Positions 27,988 to 39,567 of a stretch of DNA of 64,000 bases are shown one piece after another. The notes below the pieces were generated by a model. That model saw only the letters and a list, made by a program, of their open reading frames with translations. It was not told the DNA's origin and did not search any database. The stretch's first letter is position 1; each line of letters opens with the position of its first letter. Both the position numbers and the translations under genes were made by a program. The stretch comes from Clostridiales bacterium (lineage in GTDB: Bacteria; Bacillota; Clostridia; Christensenellales; Borkfalkiaceae), in assembly GCA_015071005.1 (NCBI GenBank), contig SVIG01000002.1:124001-188000 (forward strand), read 5' to 3'.

Positions 27988-29580
27988 TTATTCCGATTTT
28001 TCTTGACTTTCGCCTTCCGTTTTCGTTTCGTGGTACGCCTTTTCCGTATTCACGTTCCAAAGCGCCGTCTTGTCCGTATTGCCGCTAATAATATTCTCGC
28101 AAGCCACCATAGACGTGACCATCGAATGATCCATATTGTTATAGCGGTGCTGACCGTTTCTACCGACGCAATACAAGTTTTCAAAGGTGTTGAGCCATTC
28201 CTTGACCTTGTCGAATTCCCCGTACGAGCCAAAGTAGGCAGGGTACGCTTTTTTCACTCGAATGAGCGTAGAATCGAGTACGTTTTCTTTCGATTCGATT
28301 ACGCCGATTTTGATGAGTTCTTCCACGCCTTTTGCAATAAATTCTTCGTCGGGGCTTGTCCACATGGAATCCCCTTCGCTGCAAAAATATTCCAAGCCGA
28401 TCCAAATATGTTCCTCGGGATTGCCAACCATATACGGCGACCAGTTATTGAAAATTTGGATACGTCCCAAACGCACATCGCGATCCTGCACGTAAATCCA
28501 GCAATCGGGTACAATATCGCCAAGCGTTTTCATCTTCGTCTTATTCTTGACTTTGAGCTTATCAAGCTTTAAGCCAACCGTCATAAAATCTCTATAAGGA
28601 AGACTCGTGGCAATCTCATACACGTCCGCAGGCGCGTTCTCTTTGCCGATCGCTTCCAAAAGGTCCTTAATGGGCATAGACGAAATAAAATAGTCCGCGG
28701 CGTATTCTTCTATGCGTCCTTCCTTATTCAACGCGGACACGGTAGTCACCTTTCCGTCTTTTAAGGTGACTTTTTGCACCGTTCTACCGTACAAAATTTC
28801 CCCGCCAAGACGTTCGATTTCCGCCGCCATTTTCTCGTATAACTGCCCTGGCCCTTTCTTGGGATAGATAAACTGCTCGATTAAGCTCGTTTCCACTTCC
28901 CGATTTTTCTTGCCGAAAAGCTTCTTAAACGCATTCCCGATCGCCTTGGAAATGGACAAGCCTTTTACTCGCTGCGAGCCCCAATCCGCCGAAAGCTGAC
29001 TCGGATGCACCCCCCATAATTTTTCCGTGTAATCCTCGAAAAACATCTCGTAAAGGGGTTTGCCGAAGCGGTTGATATAGAAGTTTTCAAGGTTGGTTTC
29101 GGGGCGTTTGTGCATACAACTGCCGAGGTAGCCAAAGCCCGCTTTTAAGGTGCTCCAAAGCCCCATATTGATGAAGGTACGCGCCTTTAAGGAAATGGGA
29201 TAATCGAAGAATTTGCGCTTGTAAATAATGCGAGAAACGCGGTCGCGCACGAGCATAACCTCGTCCGTTTCTTCGGGGTCGGGCCCCCCTTCCTGCAAGG
29301 GTTTTTCCCTGCCGAGAATTTTATCGTCCTTTGCAGCCGCGCCTTGTACGGGAAGCATCTTCGTCCAAAGCGCCGTCACGCGATCGTCTTTGGAAAAGAA
29401 ACGGTGTCCGCCTATATCCATACGGTTGTCTTTATAGGTCGCAGTACGCGAAATACCGCCGACAAAATCTTCCAGCTCTAAAATAATCGGCTTAATATCT
29501 TGAGATTTTGTTAAAAGCTCGTATGCAGCGGTAAGACCGGCAGGCCCTGCACCGATAATAATCGCTTTCTTTTCTCTCAT
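27988..29580 (-). CDS. FAD-dependent oxidoreductase, UDP-galactopyranose-mutase/protoporphyrinogen-oxidase-like
   Basis: 530 residues. The N-terminal FAD-binding motif is [16 protein letters not shown], then [20 protein letters not shown], and near the C-terminus [15 protein letters not shown] contacts the flavin, as in UDP-galactopyranose mutase-like proteins. At 530 residues it is longer than classical Glf (about 370-390). It may convert a nucleotide-sugar or lipid-linked sugar for the GT39 enzyme that follows; the substrate is not readable. It heads the operon behind a consensus promoter. Confidence 0.82.
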   Translation of the reverse strand: MREKKAIIIGAGPAGLTAAYELLTKSQDIKPIILELEDFVGGISRTATYKDNRMDIGGHRFFSKDDRVTALWTKMLPVQGAAAKDDKILGREKPLQEGGPDPEETDEVMLVRDRVSRIIYKRKFFDYPISLKARTFINMGLWSTLKAGFGYLGSCMHKRPETNLENFYINRFGKPLYEMFFEDYTEKLWGVHPSQLSADWGSQRVKGLSISKAIGNAFKKLFGKKNREVETSLIEQFIYPKKGPGQLYEKMAAEIERLGGEILYGRTVQKVTLKDGKVTTVSALNKEGRIEEYAADYFISSMPIKDLLEAIGKENAPADVYEIATSLPYRDFMTVGLKLDKLKVKNKTKMKTLGDIVPDCWIYVQDRDVRLGRIQIFNNWSPYMVGNPEEHIWIGLEYFCSEGDSMWTSPDEEFIAKGVEELIKIGVIESKENVLDSTLIRVKKAYPAYFGSYGEFDKVKEWLNTFENLYCVGRNGQHRYNNMDHSMVTSMVACENIISGNTDKTALWNVNTEKAYHETKTEGESQEKSE

Positions 29581-29641
29581 AATTTCCTCACTCCAAGCTT
29601 ATGCTTTTGCCGCATAATACCGCATAATAATACATATTAAA

Positions 29642-29670
29642 ATTATACTACATTCTAGCCGTATTGTCAA
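29642..29670 (-). promoter_or_regulatory. Promoter of the glycan/phosphatase operon
   Basis: Minus-strand TTGACA (29665-29670), 17-base spacer and TATAAT (29642-29647), about 60 bases before the oxidoreductase ATG. Confidence 0.8.
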
Positions 29671-29720
29671 TAGCTAACTCCAAATTTAACCACAATAAAA
29701 TCCAAGCGAATAAACGGCAA

Positions 29721-29756
29721 AACCGCCTTTCAGGATCTCCCGAAAGGCGGTCTTTT
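29721..29756 (-). terminator. rpoC terminator
   Basis: Arms ACCGCCTTTC and GAAAGGCGGT, with T-rich tails on both strands, about 25 bases beyond the rpoC stop. Confidence 0.75.
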
Positions 29757-29776
29757 CTTTTGTGTTTTTGACGGAA

Positions 29777-32700
29777 TTATGCGTTTTCAGCCGCTTCTTC
29801 CGCTTTTTCTTCCGCTACCGGCGCGTTGTATCCGCCAACGTACTGGGGCGTAACCGTTTTGTACGCCTTTGTACCCGTACCTGCAGGAATCAACTTACCG
29901 ATGATAACGTTTTCTTTCAAGCCGACAAGATAGTCTCTCTTCGTGCGGATAGCCGCTTCGGTGAGTACCTTGGACGTTTCTTGGAAGGACGCCGCCGAAA
30001 GGAAGGAATCAGTAGCAAGCGCTGCTTTCGTGATACCGAGAAGTACACGTTTTGCAAGTGCGGGTCTGCCGCCGTTCATCATCGCTTTCGCGCTTTCTTC
30101 TTGGAAGGTGACCATATCCACGAGTTCACCGGGAAGAAGGTTCGTATCCCCTGCGTTTTCTACGCGGACTTTCTTGAGCATTTGACGAACGATGATTTCA
30201 ACGTGTTTATCGTTGATTTCAACGCCTTGCGAGCGGTAAACGGTCTGTACCTGTTCAAGGATATAGTCCTGTACGCCCTTAACGCCTTGTACACGAAGAA
30301 TGTCTTGAGGATATACGCTACCTGCGTTCAAAAGTACGCCGGGCACAACCTTTTCGCCGTCCTTGACTTTGATTTCCGCATTGAAGGGAAGCGAGTAGTC
30401 CGCTTTTACTTCCTTCGTTGCTTCGTCCAAAACCTTAACGTGCTTCGAACCGTCGGAAGTATCGATCGAGATAATACCGTCCGCTTCGCAAATCGTTGCG
30501 CAGCCCTTCGGCTTTCTAACTTCGAACAATTCTTCGACACGGGGAAGACCTTGCGTGATGTCCCCCGTCGCTGCGATACCGCCCGTGTGGAAGGTACGCA
30601 TGGTAAGCTGGGTACCAGGTTCACCGATGGACTGCGCCGCAATCGTACCGACTGCTTCGCCGACTTGTACGGGAAGGGTGGTAGCCATGTTTTTACCGTA
30701 GCACTTCGCGCAAACGCCCACTTTCGAGGAGCAGGTGAATACGCTTCTGATGGAAACTTCTTTCAAGCCAGCCGCAACGATTGCGTCCGCTTCTTTTTCG
30801 TCGATGAATTGGTTCATCGCAACGATGACTTCGCCCGTTGCAGGATCGATCACGTCTTCCGCAGCAAATCTACCGAGCACACGCGAATGCAAGCCTTCGA
30901 TTTCTTTGCCGATGGAATCGTAGATTGCTCTTACGGGCAAGCCTTGAGGCTTTCTGCCTGCGCAGCAATCGTCTTCACGAACGATAATTTCGTGCGATAC
31001 GTCTACAAGACGACGGGTAAGATAACCCGAGTCAGCCGTCTTCAATGCCGTGTCGGTCAAACCTTTACGGCCGCCGTGCGACGAAATGAAATATTCGAGA
31101 ACGGAAAGACCGTTACGGAAACAGGATTTTACGGGGACTTCGATCTTCTTACCTTGAGGGTTAACCATTAGACCACGCATACCCGCAAGCTGCTTGATTT
31201 GGTCGATCGAACCACGCGCGCCCGAGTCAGCCATCATCCAAATAGGATTGAACTTGTCTTCAGCGCCTTGTTTCTTCAAAAGGTCTGCAACCTTGTTCGT
31301 TGCTTCGTCCCATTGCGCGATAACTGCGTCGTAACGTTCGTCTTCGTTCAACAAACCACGCGCATATTTCTTCGCGATCTTGGAAACTTCGCGTTCCGCA
31401 TTGTCGATGATTTCCTGCTTTTCATCGGGAATCTTCATATCGAATACGGACGTCGTCAAAGCTGCAAGCGTCGAATATTTATAACCTCTTTCCTTCATTG
31501 CGTCGAGTACGTACGCAGCCTTGGGCGCTTTGCCCGTTCTGAACGCCGCTTCAACGATTCTGGAAAGGTGCTTCTTGCCGATTGCTCTCGCCTTGCCGAT
31601 GAACTCGGTGTCGAGTTCCAAACGAAGGTAAGATTCAGGCGTGTTTCTCTTTACGAAACCGAGATCTTGAGGCAAACCGTCGTTGTAGATAAGTCTACCG
31701 ATCGTCGTCTTGATGATACCCGTCACTTCAAGCTTGCCCGTCTTTTCATTGCGACGAACTACTGCGCTCTTAATAGGCGCTTCGCCTTCCTTATTTTCAA
31801 TCGGGCACACGTAAGGCAATTCCAAATCCTCGAACTTGCCTTCGGGAAGCTCTACCGTACGCTTGAGGTACATTTCATCCTGTTCGTGCGCGATCTTGTT
31901 TTGGTAAGCCAAAATCGCTTCGTTTTCGGACGAATATACGGGCGGGATATATACTTCGCCGTTTTCGTTGGGACGGCCTTGCTCGTCGTACTTGCCACCC
32001 TCTTCACAACGCTTGATCGTAAGGCAGTAAGCACCGATGATCATGTCTTGCGTGGGCGACATAACGGATTTACCGTCAGCGAGCTTCAAGATATTGTTCG
32101 CGGAAAGCATCAAGAATCTTGCTTCCGCTTGCGCTTCTACGCTCAAAGGAAGATGCACAGCCATTTGGTCACCGTCGAAGTCGGCGTTGAAAGGTCCGCA
32201 GACAAGGGGCGAAATCTTAATCGCTCTACCTTCGATAAGGACGGGTTCGAACGCTTGAATGGACAAACGGTGAAGGGTCGGAGCACGGTTCAAAAGTACG
32301 GGATGGTCTTTGATAACGTCTTCGAGAACGTTCCAAACCATATCCTTCGCCTTTTCTACTGCGCGCTTCGCCGTCTTGATGTTGTGGCATTGACCGCTTT
32401 CTACCAAACGCTTCATAATGAAGGGCTTGAAAAGCTCGATCGCCATTTCTTTGGGCAAACCGCATTGATAGATTTTGAGTTCAGGACCTACGACGATAAC
32501 CGAACGACCGGAATAGTCTACACGTTTACCGAGCAAGTTCTGACGGAAACGGCCTTGCTTACCGCGAAGCATTGCGGAAAGGGATTTCAAGTCACGGTTG
32601 GAAGGGCCGCTAAGCGCCTTACCGCGACGGCCGTTGTCGATGAGCGCGTCCACCGCTTCCTGCAACATACGCTTTTCGTTCTTGATGATCATATCAGGCG

Positions 32701-33559
32701 CGCTGATTTCCATCATCTTCTTCAAACGGTTGTTACGGTTGATAACGCGGCGGTACAAATCGTTCAAATCCGACGTAGCGAATCTGCCGCCGTCGAGCTG
32801 TACCATAGGACGGATATCGGGGGGAATAACGGGAAGCACGGTCATGATCATCCATTCGGGGCGGTTGCCGCTCTTCCTGAACGATTCGATTACTTCAAGA
32901 CGCTTAATCGCCTTGATCGCCTTTTGACCGGGACCCTTTTGGCTATTCGCCGATTCGTCCACTGCTTTTTTACATTCTTCGCTTTCCTTGTCAAGGTCGA
33001 CAGCCATCAAAAGTTCACGGATCGATTCCGCGCCCATGCCGACTTTCAAGCCCGTGACGGAAGAATCGCCGTAGCGTTCTTCGATTTCGCGGAGCTGCTT
33101 ATCGGTGATGACTTCCTTATAGGAAAGCTCGTTTACGCTACCCGGATCGAGAACGACGTAGGAAGCGAAATAGATAACTTGTTCCAATTGCTTCGGTCCC
33201 ATATTGAGGAGAAGACCGATTTTAGAAGGTACGCCTTTGAAATACCAAATATGGGAAACGGGCGCTGCAAGCTCGATATGCCCCATTCTTTCACGGCGTA
33301 CTCTCGAACGAGTGATTTCAACGCCGCACTTTTCGCAGGTGTGCCCCTTATATTTTACTCTCTTGTACTTACCGCAATGACATTCCCAATCCTTCATCGG
33401 CCCGAAGATCTTTTCGCAGAAAAGACCGTCTTTTTCGGGTTTTTGGGTGCGGTAGTTAATGGTTTCGGGCTTGGTTACTTCGCCGTACGACCATTCTCTG
33501 ATTTTCTCGGGAGAAGCAATGCTGATTTGAATAGAATGAAAATCGTTTAATTCGTACAT
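29777..33559 (-). CDS. rpoC: RNA polymerase beta' subunit
   Basis: 1260 residues. The N-terminal zinc finger [20 protein letters not shown], the catalytic metal loop [12 protein letters not shown] (three Asp), the bridge-helix and trigger-loop region, and a second zinc site ([11 protein letters not shown]) are present. Length fits Firmicutes RpoC, with an Ala/Glu-rich C-terminal tail. It follows rpoB by 12 bases with a GGAGG site. It forms the polymerase active centre with RpoB. Confidence 0.97.
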   Translation of the reverse strand: MYELNDFHSIQISIASPEKIREWSYGEVTKPETINYRTQKPEKDGLFCEKIFGPMKDWECHCGKYKRVKYKGHTCEKCGVEITRSRVRRERMGHIELAAPVSHIWYFKGVPSKIGLLLNMGPKQLEQVIYFASYVVLDPGSVNELSYKEVITDKQLREIEERYGDSSVTGLKVGMGAESIRELLMAVDLDKESEECKKAVDESANSQKGPGQKAIKAIKRLEVIESFRKSGNRPEWMIMTVLPVIPPDIRPMVQLDGGRFATSDLNDLYRRVINRNNRLKKMMEISAPDMIIKNEKRMLQEAVDALIDNGRRGKALSGPSNRDLKSLSAMLRGKQGRFRQNLLGKRVDYSGRSVIVVGPELKIYQCGLPKEMAIELFKPFIMKRLVESGQCHNIKTAKRAVEKAKDMVWNVLEDVIKDHPVLLNRAPTLHRLSIQAFEPVLIEGRAIKISPLVCGPFNADFDGDQMAVHLPLSVEAQAEARFLMLSANNILKLADGKSVMSPTQDMIIGAYCLTIKRCEEGGKYDEQGRPNENGEVYIPPVYSSENEAILAYQNKIAHEQDEMYLKRTVELPEGKFEDLELPYVCPIENKEGEAPIKSAVVRRNEKTGKLEVTGIIKTTIGRLIYNDGLPQDLGFVKRNTPESYLRLELDTEFIGKARAIGKKHLSRIVEAAFRTGKAPKAAYVLDAMKERGYKYSTLAALTTSVFDMKIPDEKQEIIDNAEREVSKIAKKYARGLLNEDERYDAVIAQWDEATNKVADLLKKQGAEDKFNPIWMMADSGARGSIDQIKQLAGMRGLMVNPQGKKIEVPVKSCFRNGLSVLEYFISSHGGRKGLTDTALKTADSGYLTRRLVDVSHEIIVREDDCCAGRKPQGLPVRAIYDSIGKEIEGLHSRVLGRFAAEDVIDPATGEVIVAMNQFIDEKEADAIVAAGLKEVSIRSVFTCSSKVGVCAKCYGKNMATTLPVQVGEAVGTIAAQSIGEPGTQLTMRTFHTGGIAATGDITQGLPRVEELFEVRKPKGCATICEADGIISIDTSDGSKHVKVLDEATKEVKADYSLPFNAEIKVKDGEKVVPGVLLNAGSVYPQDILRVQGVKGVQDYILEQVQTVYRSQGVEINDKHVEIIVRQMLKKVRVENAGDTNLLPGELVDMVTFQEESAKAMMNGGRPALAKRVLLGITKAALATDSFLSAASFQETSKVLTEAAIRTKRDYLVGLKENVIIGKLIPAGTGTKAYKTVTPQYVGGYNAPVAEEKAEEAAENA

Positions 33560-33571
33560 AGTATTACCTCC

Positions 33572-36500
33572 TTACTCCTCGTCGCCGAAAAGATCGTCCT
33601 CACCGTCGTCTTCAACGGTTTCAAACAGTTTGCCAAAATCGAAGGAATCGTCGTCTTCATCGTCGAAATCTTCATCGTCGTCCGATTCCGTGATGTTAAG
33701 ACCGTCTTCATCATCGCCGTCGTCTTCGAAGATGGACTTGACGTCGAATTCGTCTTCTTCGTCCTCTTCGTCGTCCGTCGTGAAGTCGATTTCTTCGAGT
33801 TCTTCTTCTCTCAAGCTCGTCTTGCGGTTTGCCGAAACGTCGAGGTTGTCCTCTTCTTCCACTTCGCGGATGATGAGTTCGTCGCCCGATTCAGTGAGTA
33901 CCTTCACGTCAAGCGCCAAGGATCTCAATTCTTTGAGCAATACCTTGAATGCTTCGGGAATACCCGGCTCGGAAATATTTTCACCGCGAACGATGGATTC
34001 GTACGTCTTAACACGGCCGTTCGTATCGTCCGACTTAACGGTGAGAATTTCTTGCAAAATGTGCGCCGCGCCGTAAGCTTCAAGCGCCCAAACTTCCATT
34101 TCACCGAAACGTTGGCCACCAAATTGCGCTTTACCGCCAAGAGGTTGCTGCGTAACGAGCGAATAAGGACCGATTGCACGCGCGTGAATCTTATCGTCAA
34201 CAAGGTGGATCAGCTTAATCATATATTGAACGCCGATCGTGACGCGGTTTTCAAACGGTTCACCCGTTCTACCGTCGAATACTTGGAACTTACCGTCGAC
34301 CTTGCCGTCGGGGTTCAACAAGTTGTTTTCACGGAACATAACTTCGAGGTCTTTTTCCGTTGCACCGTCGAATACGGGAGTCGCGATCTTCCAACCGAGC
34401 TGTTTACATACGTAGCCAAGATGCACTTCGAGTACCTGACCGATGTTCATACGGGAAGGAACGCCGAGGGGGTTGAGCAAGATTTGCAAAGGCGTACCGT
34501 CGGCAAGGAAAGGCATATCCGCTTGCGAAAGCACGCGGGAGATAACGCCCTTGTTACCGTGACGACCTGCCATCTTGTCACCGATTTGGATCTTACGTTT
34601 TTGCGCAATATATACTCTAACGAGCTTGTTAACGCCCGGCTCGAGTTCGTCTTTGTTTTCTCTCGTGAAGACTTTAACGTCTACGACTACGCCGCCTTCG
34701 CCGTGGGGTACTTTCAAAGACGTATCGCGTACTTCTCTCGATTTTTCACCGAAGATTGCACGGAGCAATCTTTCTTCCGGCGTGAGTTCCGCTTCGCCCT
34801 TCGGGGAAACCTTACCGACGAGAATGTCGCCGCTTTGGATTTCCGCACCGATACGGATGATACCGTCTTCGTCGAGATCTTTGAGCGCGTCGTCGCCTAC
34901 GTTAGGAATGTCGCGCGTGATTTCTTCAGGACCAAGCTTCGTATCTCTCGCTTCCGTTTCGTATTCTTCGATGTGGATGGACGTGAACACGTCGTCCTGT
35001 ACGAGTTTTTCGGAAAGCAAAATAGCGTCTTCGTAGTTGTAGCCTTCCCATTCCATATAACCGATGAGAATGTTCTTACCAAGGGCAAGTTCCCCGTTAT
35101 TGGTGGAAGGACCGTCTGCAATGATTTCGTTCTTGAATACTCTATCCCCCGTCGAAACGATAGGTCTTTGGTTCAAGCACGTACCTGCGTTGGAGCGTTC
35201 AAATTTCTTCAAAGGATATTCGCGGATCGTGCCGTCGTCTTCCTTGATCTTGATCATATCGGACGAACAGGAAACGACTACGCCAGGTTCTTTCGCCGTA
35301 ACGATTACGCCTGAGTATTTCGCGATTTCCCCTTCGATACCCGTCGCAACAATCGCCGATTCCGTCTTAAGAAGAGGAACTGCCTGACGTTGCATGTTCG
35401 AGCCCATGAGGGCACGGTTGGTATCGTCGTTTTCAAGGAAAGGAATAAGCGCCGCTGCGACGGAAACGAGCTGCTTGGGCGAAACGTCCATGTAGTCCAT
35501 TTTTTCGCGAGGCATTTCCGTGATATCGTTTTGGTGACGGCAGCCTACGCGTTCGTTGAGGAAGTGCCCTTCTTCATCGAGCGGTTCGTTTGCCTGTGCA
35601 ACGATATATCTATCTTCTTCGTCAGCCGTAAGATAGTCAACGTGGGTGGTAACGATACCCGTGTCCTTGTCCACTTTTCTGTACGGGCTCATGATGAAGC
35701 CAAATTCATTCACTTTCGCATACGTCGAAAGAGAGGTGATAAGACCGATGTTTTGACCTTCAGGCGTTTCAATAGGACACATACGGCCATAGTGCGTATG
35801 GTGAATGTCACGTACTTCGAAGGTAGCGCGGTCGCGGTTCAAACCGCCAGGGCCGAGCGCGGAGAGCTTACGCTTGTGCGTGAGTTCTGCAATCGGGTTC
35901 GTTTGATCCATGAATTGCGAGAGCTGCGAAGAGCCAAAGAATTCGCGGATAACTGCCGATACCGGTCTGATATTGATAAGAGCGGACGGCGTAACTTCCA
36001 TAGGATCTTGCGTCGCCATTCTTTCTTTGATGAGTCTTTCGAGTCTTGCAATACCAATGCGGAGTTGACCTTGGAGCAATTCCCCTACCGAACGTACACG
36101 ACGGTTGCCAAGGTGGTCGATATTATCGATCGTGCCGATGCCGTACTTCAAATCCAAGTTCGTGGAAATGGACGCTACGATATCGTCGATGGTTACATGC
36201 TTATGGCAAAGCTTGTCGATAAGCGGACGGAGTTCCTTCTTTTGTTCTTTCGTGGGAACGGGGTGTTCGCTGAAAAGAACTTCGTGGAATACCTTACAAG
36301 CCGCAACGAATCTACGACGGTTTTCACGGCGTTTTTCTCTGTTCTTCTTTTCTTCGGGCTTTTCGTCGGGTTCTTCCGGCTTATCGTGCGTATAGTAAAG
36401 CGCGTCGATTTCGTCGGTGTATTTTTCCGCTACTTCTTCTACCGTAAGCGATTGACATTCTTCCGCGATAAGCTTCGAGAACTTATAGGTGGGATAGAAT

Positions 36501-37612
36501 ACCGTGGGAAGAAGACCGAAGTCTTTCGCTCTTGCCGATACGGGAACGTCGGAGATTGCCGAAAAATCAACGGTGTTGTTCGCGATCATCTTATGACGGA
36601 TTTCGCCGTCTTCGGGATCGTCTACGAGTACGTAAAGCTCGTTGACGCCGCAGTTTTGGATTTCACGAGCTTTCACTTCGGAAATCTTTTCGCCTGCTTC
36701 TGCAATAACTTCGCCCGTTTCAGGGTTGATAACCGCGTCGGCAACTCTTGCGCCTTCCAATCTGTACGCAAGGTTGAGCTTTTTATTGTACTTGTATCTG
36801 CCGACCTTTGCAATATCATAACGACGAGGGTCAAAGAAGGTATTGTAAAGGTGCGCTCTTACGGAATCTTCCGTAGGCGCTTCACCGGGACGAAGACGTC
36901 TGTAAAGTTCGTACAAACCGTCCGATTCGCTCTTCGCCGTATCCTTTGCAAGCGTAGCAGCGATAATCTTGTTTTCAGCAAACAAGTCTTCAATCGCGCG
37001 GTTCGAGCCAAAGCCCAACGCTCTCAAAAGTACCGTCACAGGCAATTTTTTCTTTCTGTCCACACGAACGAACAATGCGTCCTGCGCGTCCTGTTCGAGT
37101 TCGAGCCATGCGCCGCGGTTGGGCATAACCGTCGTTTCGAACATTTCTTTACCCGTCTTGTCCTTGCTCGACTTGTTGTAAACGCCGGGCGAACGAACGA
37201 GCTGGGATACGATAACACGTTCCGCACCGTTGATGATGAACGCGCCGTTTTCCGTCATAAGCGGAAGCTCGCCCATGTAAATCTCACGATCAAGCACTTC
37301 GTTCTTTACTTTGTTTACCAAACGAGTCTTAACGTAAAGAGGCAAGGAATACGTAGCGTCACGGGTACGGCATTCTTTTTCATCGTACTTGGGCTTGTCA
37401 CCAAATCTGTGCTCCAAGAAATAGAGCTCGTAGTGGTCGGAATAGTCGGTAATCGGAGAGAAATCTTCGAATACTTCGCTAATCCCCTCTTCGATGAAGG
37501 TTTGATAGCTGTCCTTCTGGATTTCAACGAGATCGGGAATGTCGATTACTTCGTTGATCTTACCGAATTTTCTTCTTTCGGTTTTGCCATACTTGGAAAT
37601 AGGTAAATCCAT
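33572..37612 (-). CDS. rpoB: RNA polymerase beta subunit with acidic C-terminal tail
   Basis: 1346 residues against about 1190 in Bacillus. Standard RpoB motifs are present, including the rifampicin-pocket segment [13 protein letters not shown] and [14 protein letters not shown] (about residues 557-590), and [12 protein letters not shown]. Two features are unusual. A Lys/Arg/Glu-rich stretch (about residues 407-435, [20 protein letters not shown]) lies in the lobe region. The last 85 residues are extremely Asp/Glu-rich (for example [20 protein letters not shown]). Inside the pocket, the position equal to E. coli Arg529 is Lys. No rplJ/rplL lies upstream; the gene has its own promoter. Confidence 0.96.
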   Translation of the reverse strand: MDLPISKYGKTERRKFGKINEVIDIPDLVEIQKDSYQTFIEEGISEVFEDFSPITDYSDHYELYFLEHRFGDKPKYDEKECRTRDATYSLPLYVKTRLVNKVKNEVLDREIYMGELPLMTENGAFIINGAERVIVSQLVRSPGVYNKSSKDKTGKEMFETTVMPNRGAWLELEQDAQDALFVRVDRKKKLPVTVLLRALGFGSNRAIEDLFAENKIIAATLAKDTAKSESDGLYELYRRLRPGEAPTEDSVRAHLYNTFFDPRRYDIAKVGRYKYNKKLNLAYRLEGARVADAVINPETGEVIAEAGEKISEVKAREIQNCGVNELYVLVDDPEDGEIRHKMIANNTVDFSAISDVPVSARAKDFGLLPTVFYPTYKFSKLIAEECQSLTVEEVAEKYTDEIDALYYTHDKPEEPDEKPEEKKNREKRRENRRRFVAACKVFHEVLFSEHPVPTKEQKKELRPLIDKLCHKHVTIDDIVASISTNLDLKYGIGTIDNIDHLGNRRVRSVGELLQGQLRIGIARLERLIKERMATQDPMEVTPSALINIRPVSAVIREFFGSSQLSQFMDQTNPIAELTHKRKLSALGPGGLNRDRATFEVRDIHHTHYGRMCPIETPEGQNIGLITSLSTYAKVNEFGFIMSPYRKVDKDTGIVTTHVDYLTADEEDRYIVAQANEPLDEEGHFLNERVGCRHQNDITEMPREKMDYMDVSPKQLVSVAAALIPFLENDDTNRALMGSNMQRQAVPLLKTESAIVATGIEGEIAKYSGVIVTAKEPGVVVSCSSDMIKIKEDDGTIREYPLKKFERSNAGTCLNQRPIVSTGDRVFKNEIIADGPSTNNGELALGKNILIGYMEWEGYNYEDAILLSEKLVQDDVFTSIHIEEYETEARDTKLGPEEITRDIPNVGDDALKDLDEDGIIRIGAEIQSGDILVGKVSPKGEAELTPEERLLRAIFGEKSREVRDTSLKVPHGEGGVVVDVKVFTRENKDELEPGVNKLVRVYIAQKRKIQIGDKMAGRHGNKGVISRVLSQADMPFLADGTPLQILLNPLGVPSRMNIGQVLEVHLGYVCKQLGWKIATPVFDGATEKDLEVMFRENNLLNPDGKVDGKFQVFDGRTGEPFENRVTIGVQYMIKLIHLVDDKIHARAIGPYSLVTQQPLGGKAQFGGQRFGEMEVWALEAYGAAHILQEILTVKSDDTNGRVKTYESIVRGENISEPGIPEAFKVLLKELRSLALDVKVLTESGDELIIREVEEEDNLDVSANRKTSLREEELEEIDFTTDDEEDEEDEFDVKSIFEDDGDDEDGLNITESDDDEDFDDEDDDSFDFGKLFETVEDDGEDDLFGDEE

Positions 37613-37886
37613 TCTTTTCAGTTGCTCCTTAAAAGTTTTTTAGGCGATCTACCGAGTATATCTTTTCATCGATAAAAATCGAAATTTTTGTCTTGGTTTG
37701 AAACATTTTTATCATTTTGCCTTATTTTTTCCCCATTTGCGCGAGTATATATAATATAGAAAGGAAAAAATCGACGAAAAACGACCGTTTTTTGCTATTT
37801 TTGACCGTTTTTTAACCGTTTTTTTACCCAAAAAAACGTCATCGCGCGACATTAGGGCATTATAAAGCATTATAATACATTATCTA
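37613..37886 (-). promoter_or_regulatory. Long rpoB leader
   Basis: About 270 bases between the inferred transcription start and rpoB hold no gene. Three copies of AAAAAACGGT (plus-strand ACCGTTTTTT near 37784, 37804 and 37815) lie in the upstream half. I see no L10-type ribosomal protein site. Confidence 0.45.
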
Positions 37887-37915
37887 ATTATATCCCCCCG
37901 AAAAAAAGATGTCAA
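37887..37915 (-). promoter_or_regulatory. Promoter of rpoBC
   Basis: Minus-strand TTGACA (37910-37915), exactly 17 bases, then TATAAT (37887-37892): a perfect consensus promoter. Confidence 0.85.
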
Positions 37916-37944
37916 GCATTTTTTGAACTGTTTTTTATAAAAAC

Positions 37945-37973
37945 TTGAAATTTCCGTTTTTTTGTGCTATAAT
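37945..37973 (+). promoter_or_regulatory. Promoter of rqcP-ispDF
   Basis: TTGAAA (37945-37950), 17-base spacer and TATAAT (37968-37973), 45 bases before the S4-protein start and back to back with the rpoBC promoter. Confidence 0.82.
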
Positions 37974-38018
37974 TATCCACAAGAATGAAAAAATCCCCTA
38001 TTTTTATTAGGAGTAGCT

Positions 38019-38261
38019 ATGCGAATCGATAAATTTTTGAAAGTTTCCCGTATTTTGAAGCGGAGAACGGTCGCGCAAGAGGCTTGTACGGAAGAAAAAG
38101 TCGTCGTCAACGGCAGAGCTGCCAAGCCCGGCACGAAAATCAAAATCGGCGACGTGGTAGAAATCCACTACGCGACGGGCGTACTGAAATTCCGCGTTGT
38201 CAATATCAAAGAAACTGTGAAAAAGGAAGAAGCGTCTTCCCTTTACGAGGTGATAGTATGA
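38019..38261 (+). CDS. rqcP: S4-domain RNA-binding protein, RqcP/YabO-like
   Basis: 80 residues, nearly all one S4 domain (MRIDKFLKVSRILKRRTVAQ, then VVNGRAAKPGTKIKIGDVVE). Its size and start are those of YabO/RqcP, which works in ribosome-associated quality control with RqcH, binding the 50S subunit during C-terminal Ala tailing. The ATG follows an AGGAG site. Its stop overlaps the ispDF start (ATGA). Confidence 0.85.
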   Translation: MRIDKFLKVSRILKRRTVAQEACTEEKVVVNGRAAKPGTKIKIGDVVEIHYATGVLKFRVVNIKETVKKEEASSLYEVIV

Positions 38262-39406
38262 GCAAAACAACCGTTTGCGCCGTCATTTGTGCGGCAGGAA
38301 AAGGTCTTCGCGCCGGCTTTGAAAAGAACAAGCTTTTGATTCCGTTTATGGGCTCGACCGTTTTGGAAAAGACTCTTTCCGCTTTCGATTTTCCCGCTAT
38401 TGACGAAATTGTCGTCACCGCGTCGGAAAGCGATTATCAGGAAATTTCCGCGCTTTGCGAAAAATTCGATAGGACAAGCGTAGTGCTCGGCGGCGAGGAC
38501 CGCTCGCACTCCGTCTATAACGCGCTCAAAGCCGCGCAATCGGATATCGTACTTATCCACGACGGGGCAAGGCCTTTCGTCCCGCGCGAAATTATTGAGA
38601 ACTGTATTCAAAGCGTCAAAACGAGCGGTAGCGGCGTTTGCGCGGTGGAATGCAGAGACACGATCGCCGTTGTCAAAGACGGAAAGATTGTTTCCGTTCC
38701 TGCACGCGATACTTTGCGACAAATCCAAACGCCGCAGGGCTTTTACCGTGAGAATATTACGTACGCGTACGAGCGCGCGTTTGAAAGCGGTAAATCGGGC
38801 TACACGGACGATTCGTCGGTGTTTGCGGACTACTGCGGCGCGCCCCGTATTTGCATGGGCTCGCGCGAGAATATTAAAATGACCTACAAGGAAGATTTTG
38901 TAGACAACGCGGCGCGGTGCGGTTTCGGCGTCGACACCCACGCGTTTGGCAAAGATCAGGATTATATCGTGCTTGCAGGGGTGAAAATCCCTTCCCAAAG
39001 CGGACTGATTGCCCACAGCGACGGCGACGTACTCGTACACGCCGTTATGGATTCCCTGCTTTCGGCGGCGGGCTTGAAGGATATCGGGCATTATTTCCCC
39101 GACACGGACGAGAAATGGAAGAACGCCGATTCCATGAGGATGCTTGAAGCGGTGGTTGCATTGATTGCAAAGGAAGGCTACGCGGTAAAAAATCTTTCCG
39201 TTTCTATTCAAGCGGAAAAGCCCCGTTTGGCAAAATACATTGATGAAATGAAAAACAACCTTGCGCGCGTATTGAAGCTCGATCCGACGTCGGTGGGCGT
39301 AGCGGCAGGCACGAACGAAGGCTTGGGCTACGTAGGCGAAGGCAAAGGCATTACGGTAAACGCGTATGCGCTATTAAAAAGTGAATTGAACGCTTCGCGT
39401 TCGTGA
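38258..39406 (+). CDS. ispDF: Bifunctional IspD-IspF isoprenoid enzyme
   Basis: 382 residues from the ATG at 38258, which overlaps the preceding stop; longer in-frame starts lie inside the S4 gene and are rejected. The IspD half (1-225: CAAGKGLRAGFEKNK, HDGARPFVP) is a cytidylyltransferase for methylerythritol phosphate. The IspF half (about 228-375: GFGVDTHAFG, AHSDGDVLVHAVMDS) is the cyclodiphosphate synthase with its zinc-site Asp and His. The last eight residues (SELNASRS) are encoded by the start of a hairpin repeat array, suggesting that the repeat has replaced the native stop region. Confidence 0.93.
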   Translation: MSKTTVCAVICAAGKGLRAGFEKNKLLIPFMGSTVLEKTLSAFDFPAIDEIVVTASESDYQEISALCEKFDRTSVVLGGEDRSHSVYNALKAAQSDIVLIHDGARPFVPREIIENCIQSVKTSGSGVCAVECRDTIAVVKDGKIVSVPARDTLRQIQTPQGFYRENITYAYERAFESGKSGYTDDSSVFADYCGAPRICMGSRENIKMTYKEDFVDNAARCGFGVDTHAFGKDQDYIVLAGVKIPSQSGLIAHSDGDVLVHAVMDSLLSAAGLKDIGHYFPDTDEKWKNADSMRMLEAVVALIAKEGYAVKNLSVSIQAEKPRLAKYIDEMKNNLARVLKLDPTSVGVAAGTNEGLGYVGEGKGITVNAYALLKSELNASRS

Positions 39407-39529
39407 ATTGGCTTCGCCGTGAATTGACGGCAATAGCCGTCGTGAATTGCATTACTGTGTAATGCGTTGTGGAATTATTTATATATTTTTCCTTAACGAA
39501 TTGCTTTCAGCGAAAGCAATTCAATTCAC
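39381..39529 (+). repeat. Array of GTGAATTG units separated by mini-hairpins
   Basis: GTGAATTG occurs at 39381, 39403, 39419 and 39442. Each is followed by a different small hairpin: AACGC-TTC-GCGTT, GGC-TTC-GCC, ACGGC-AATA-GCCGT, CATTAC-TGT-GTAATG. The block ends with GAATTGCTTTC-AGC-GAAAGCAATTC (39498-39522) and an inverted copy, CAATTCAC (39522-39529). It begins inside ispDF and supplies its stop codon. Confidence 0.85.
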
Positions 39530-39567
39530 GAGAGCCAACGCGCAAACGGTAAGCCGTAAGGAATATT

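Noticed and set aside
31199-37606. Very long plus-strand open frames opposite rpoC and rpoB (hundreds of codons)
   Set aside because: They lie fully antisense to essential genes with clear family motifs, are rich in Phe/Arg/Val from complementary codons, and lack ribosome binding sites; a codon-usage shadow.
39381-39464. CRISPR array
   Set aside because: The repeat is only 8 bases, spacings vary (22, 16, 23), intervening sequences are themselves palindromes, and no cas genes are nearby.
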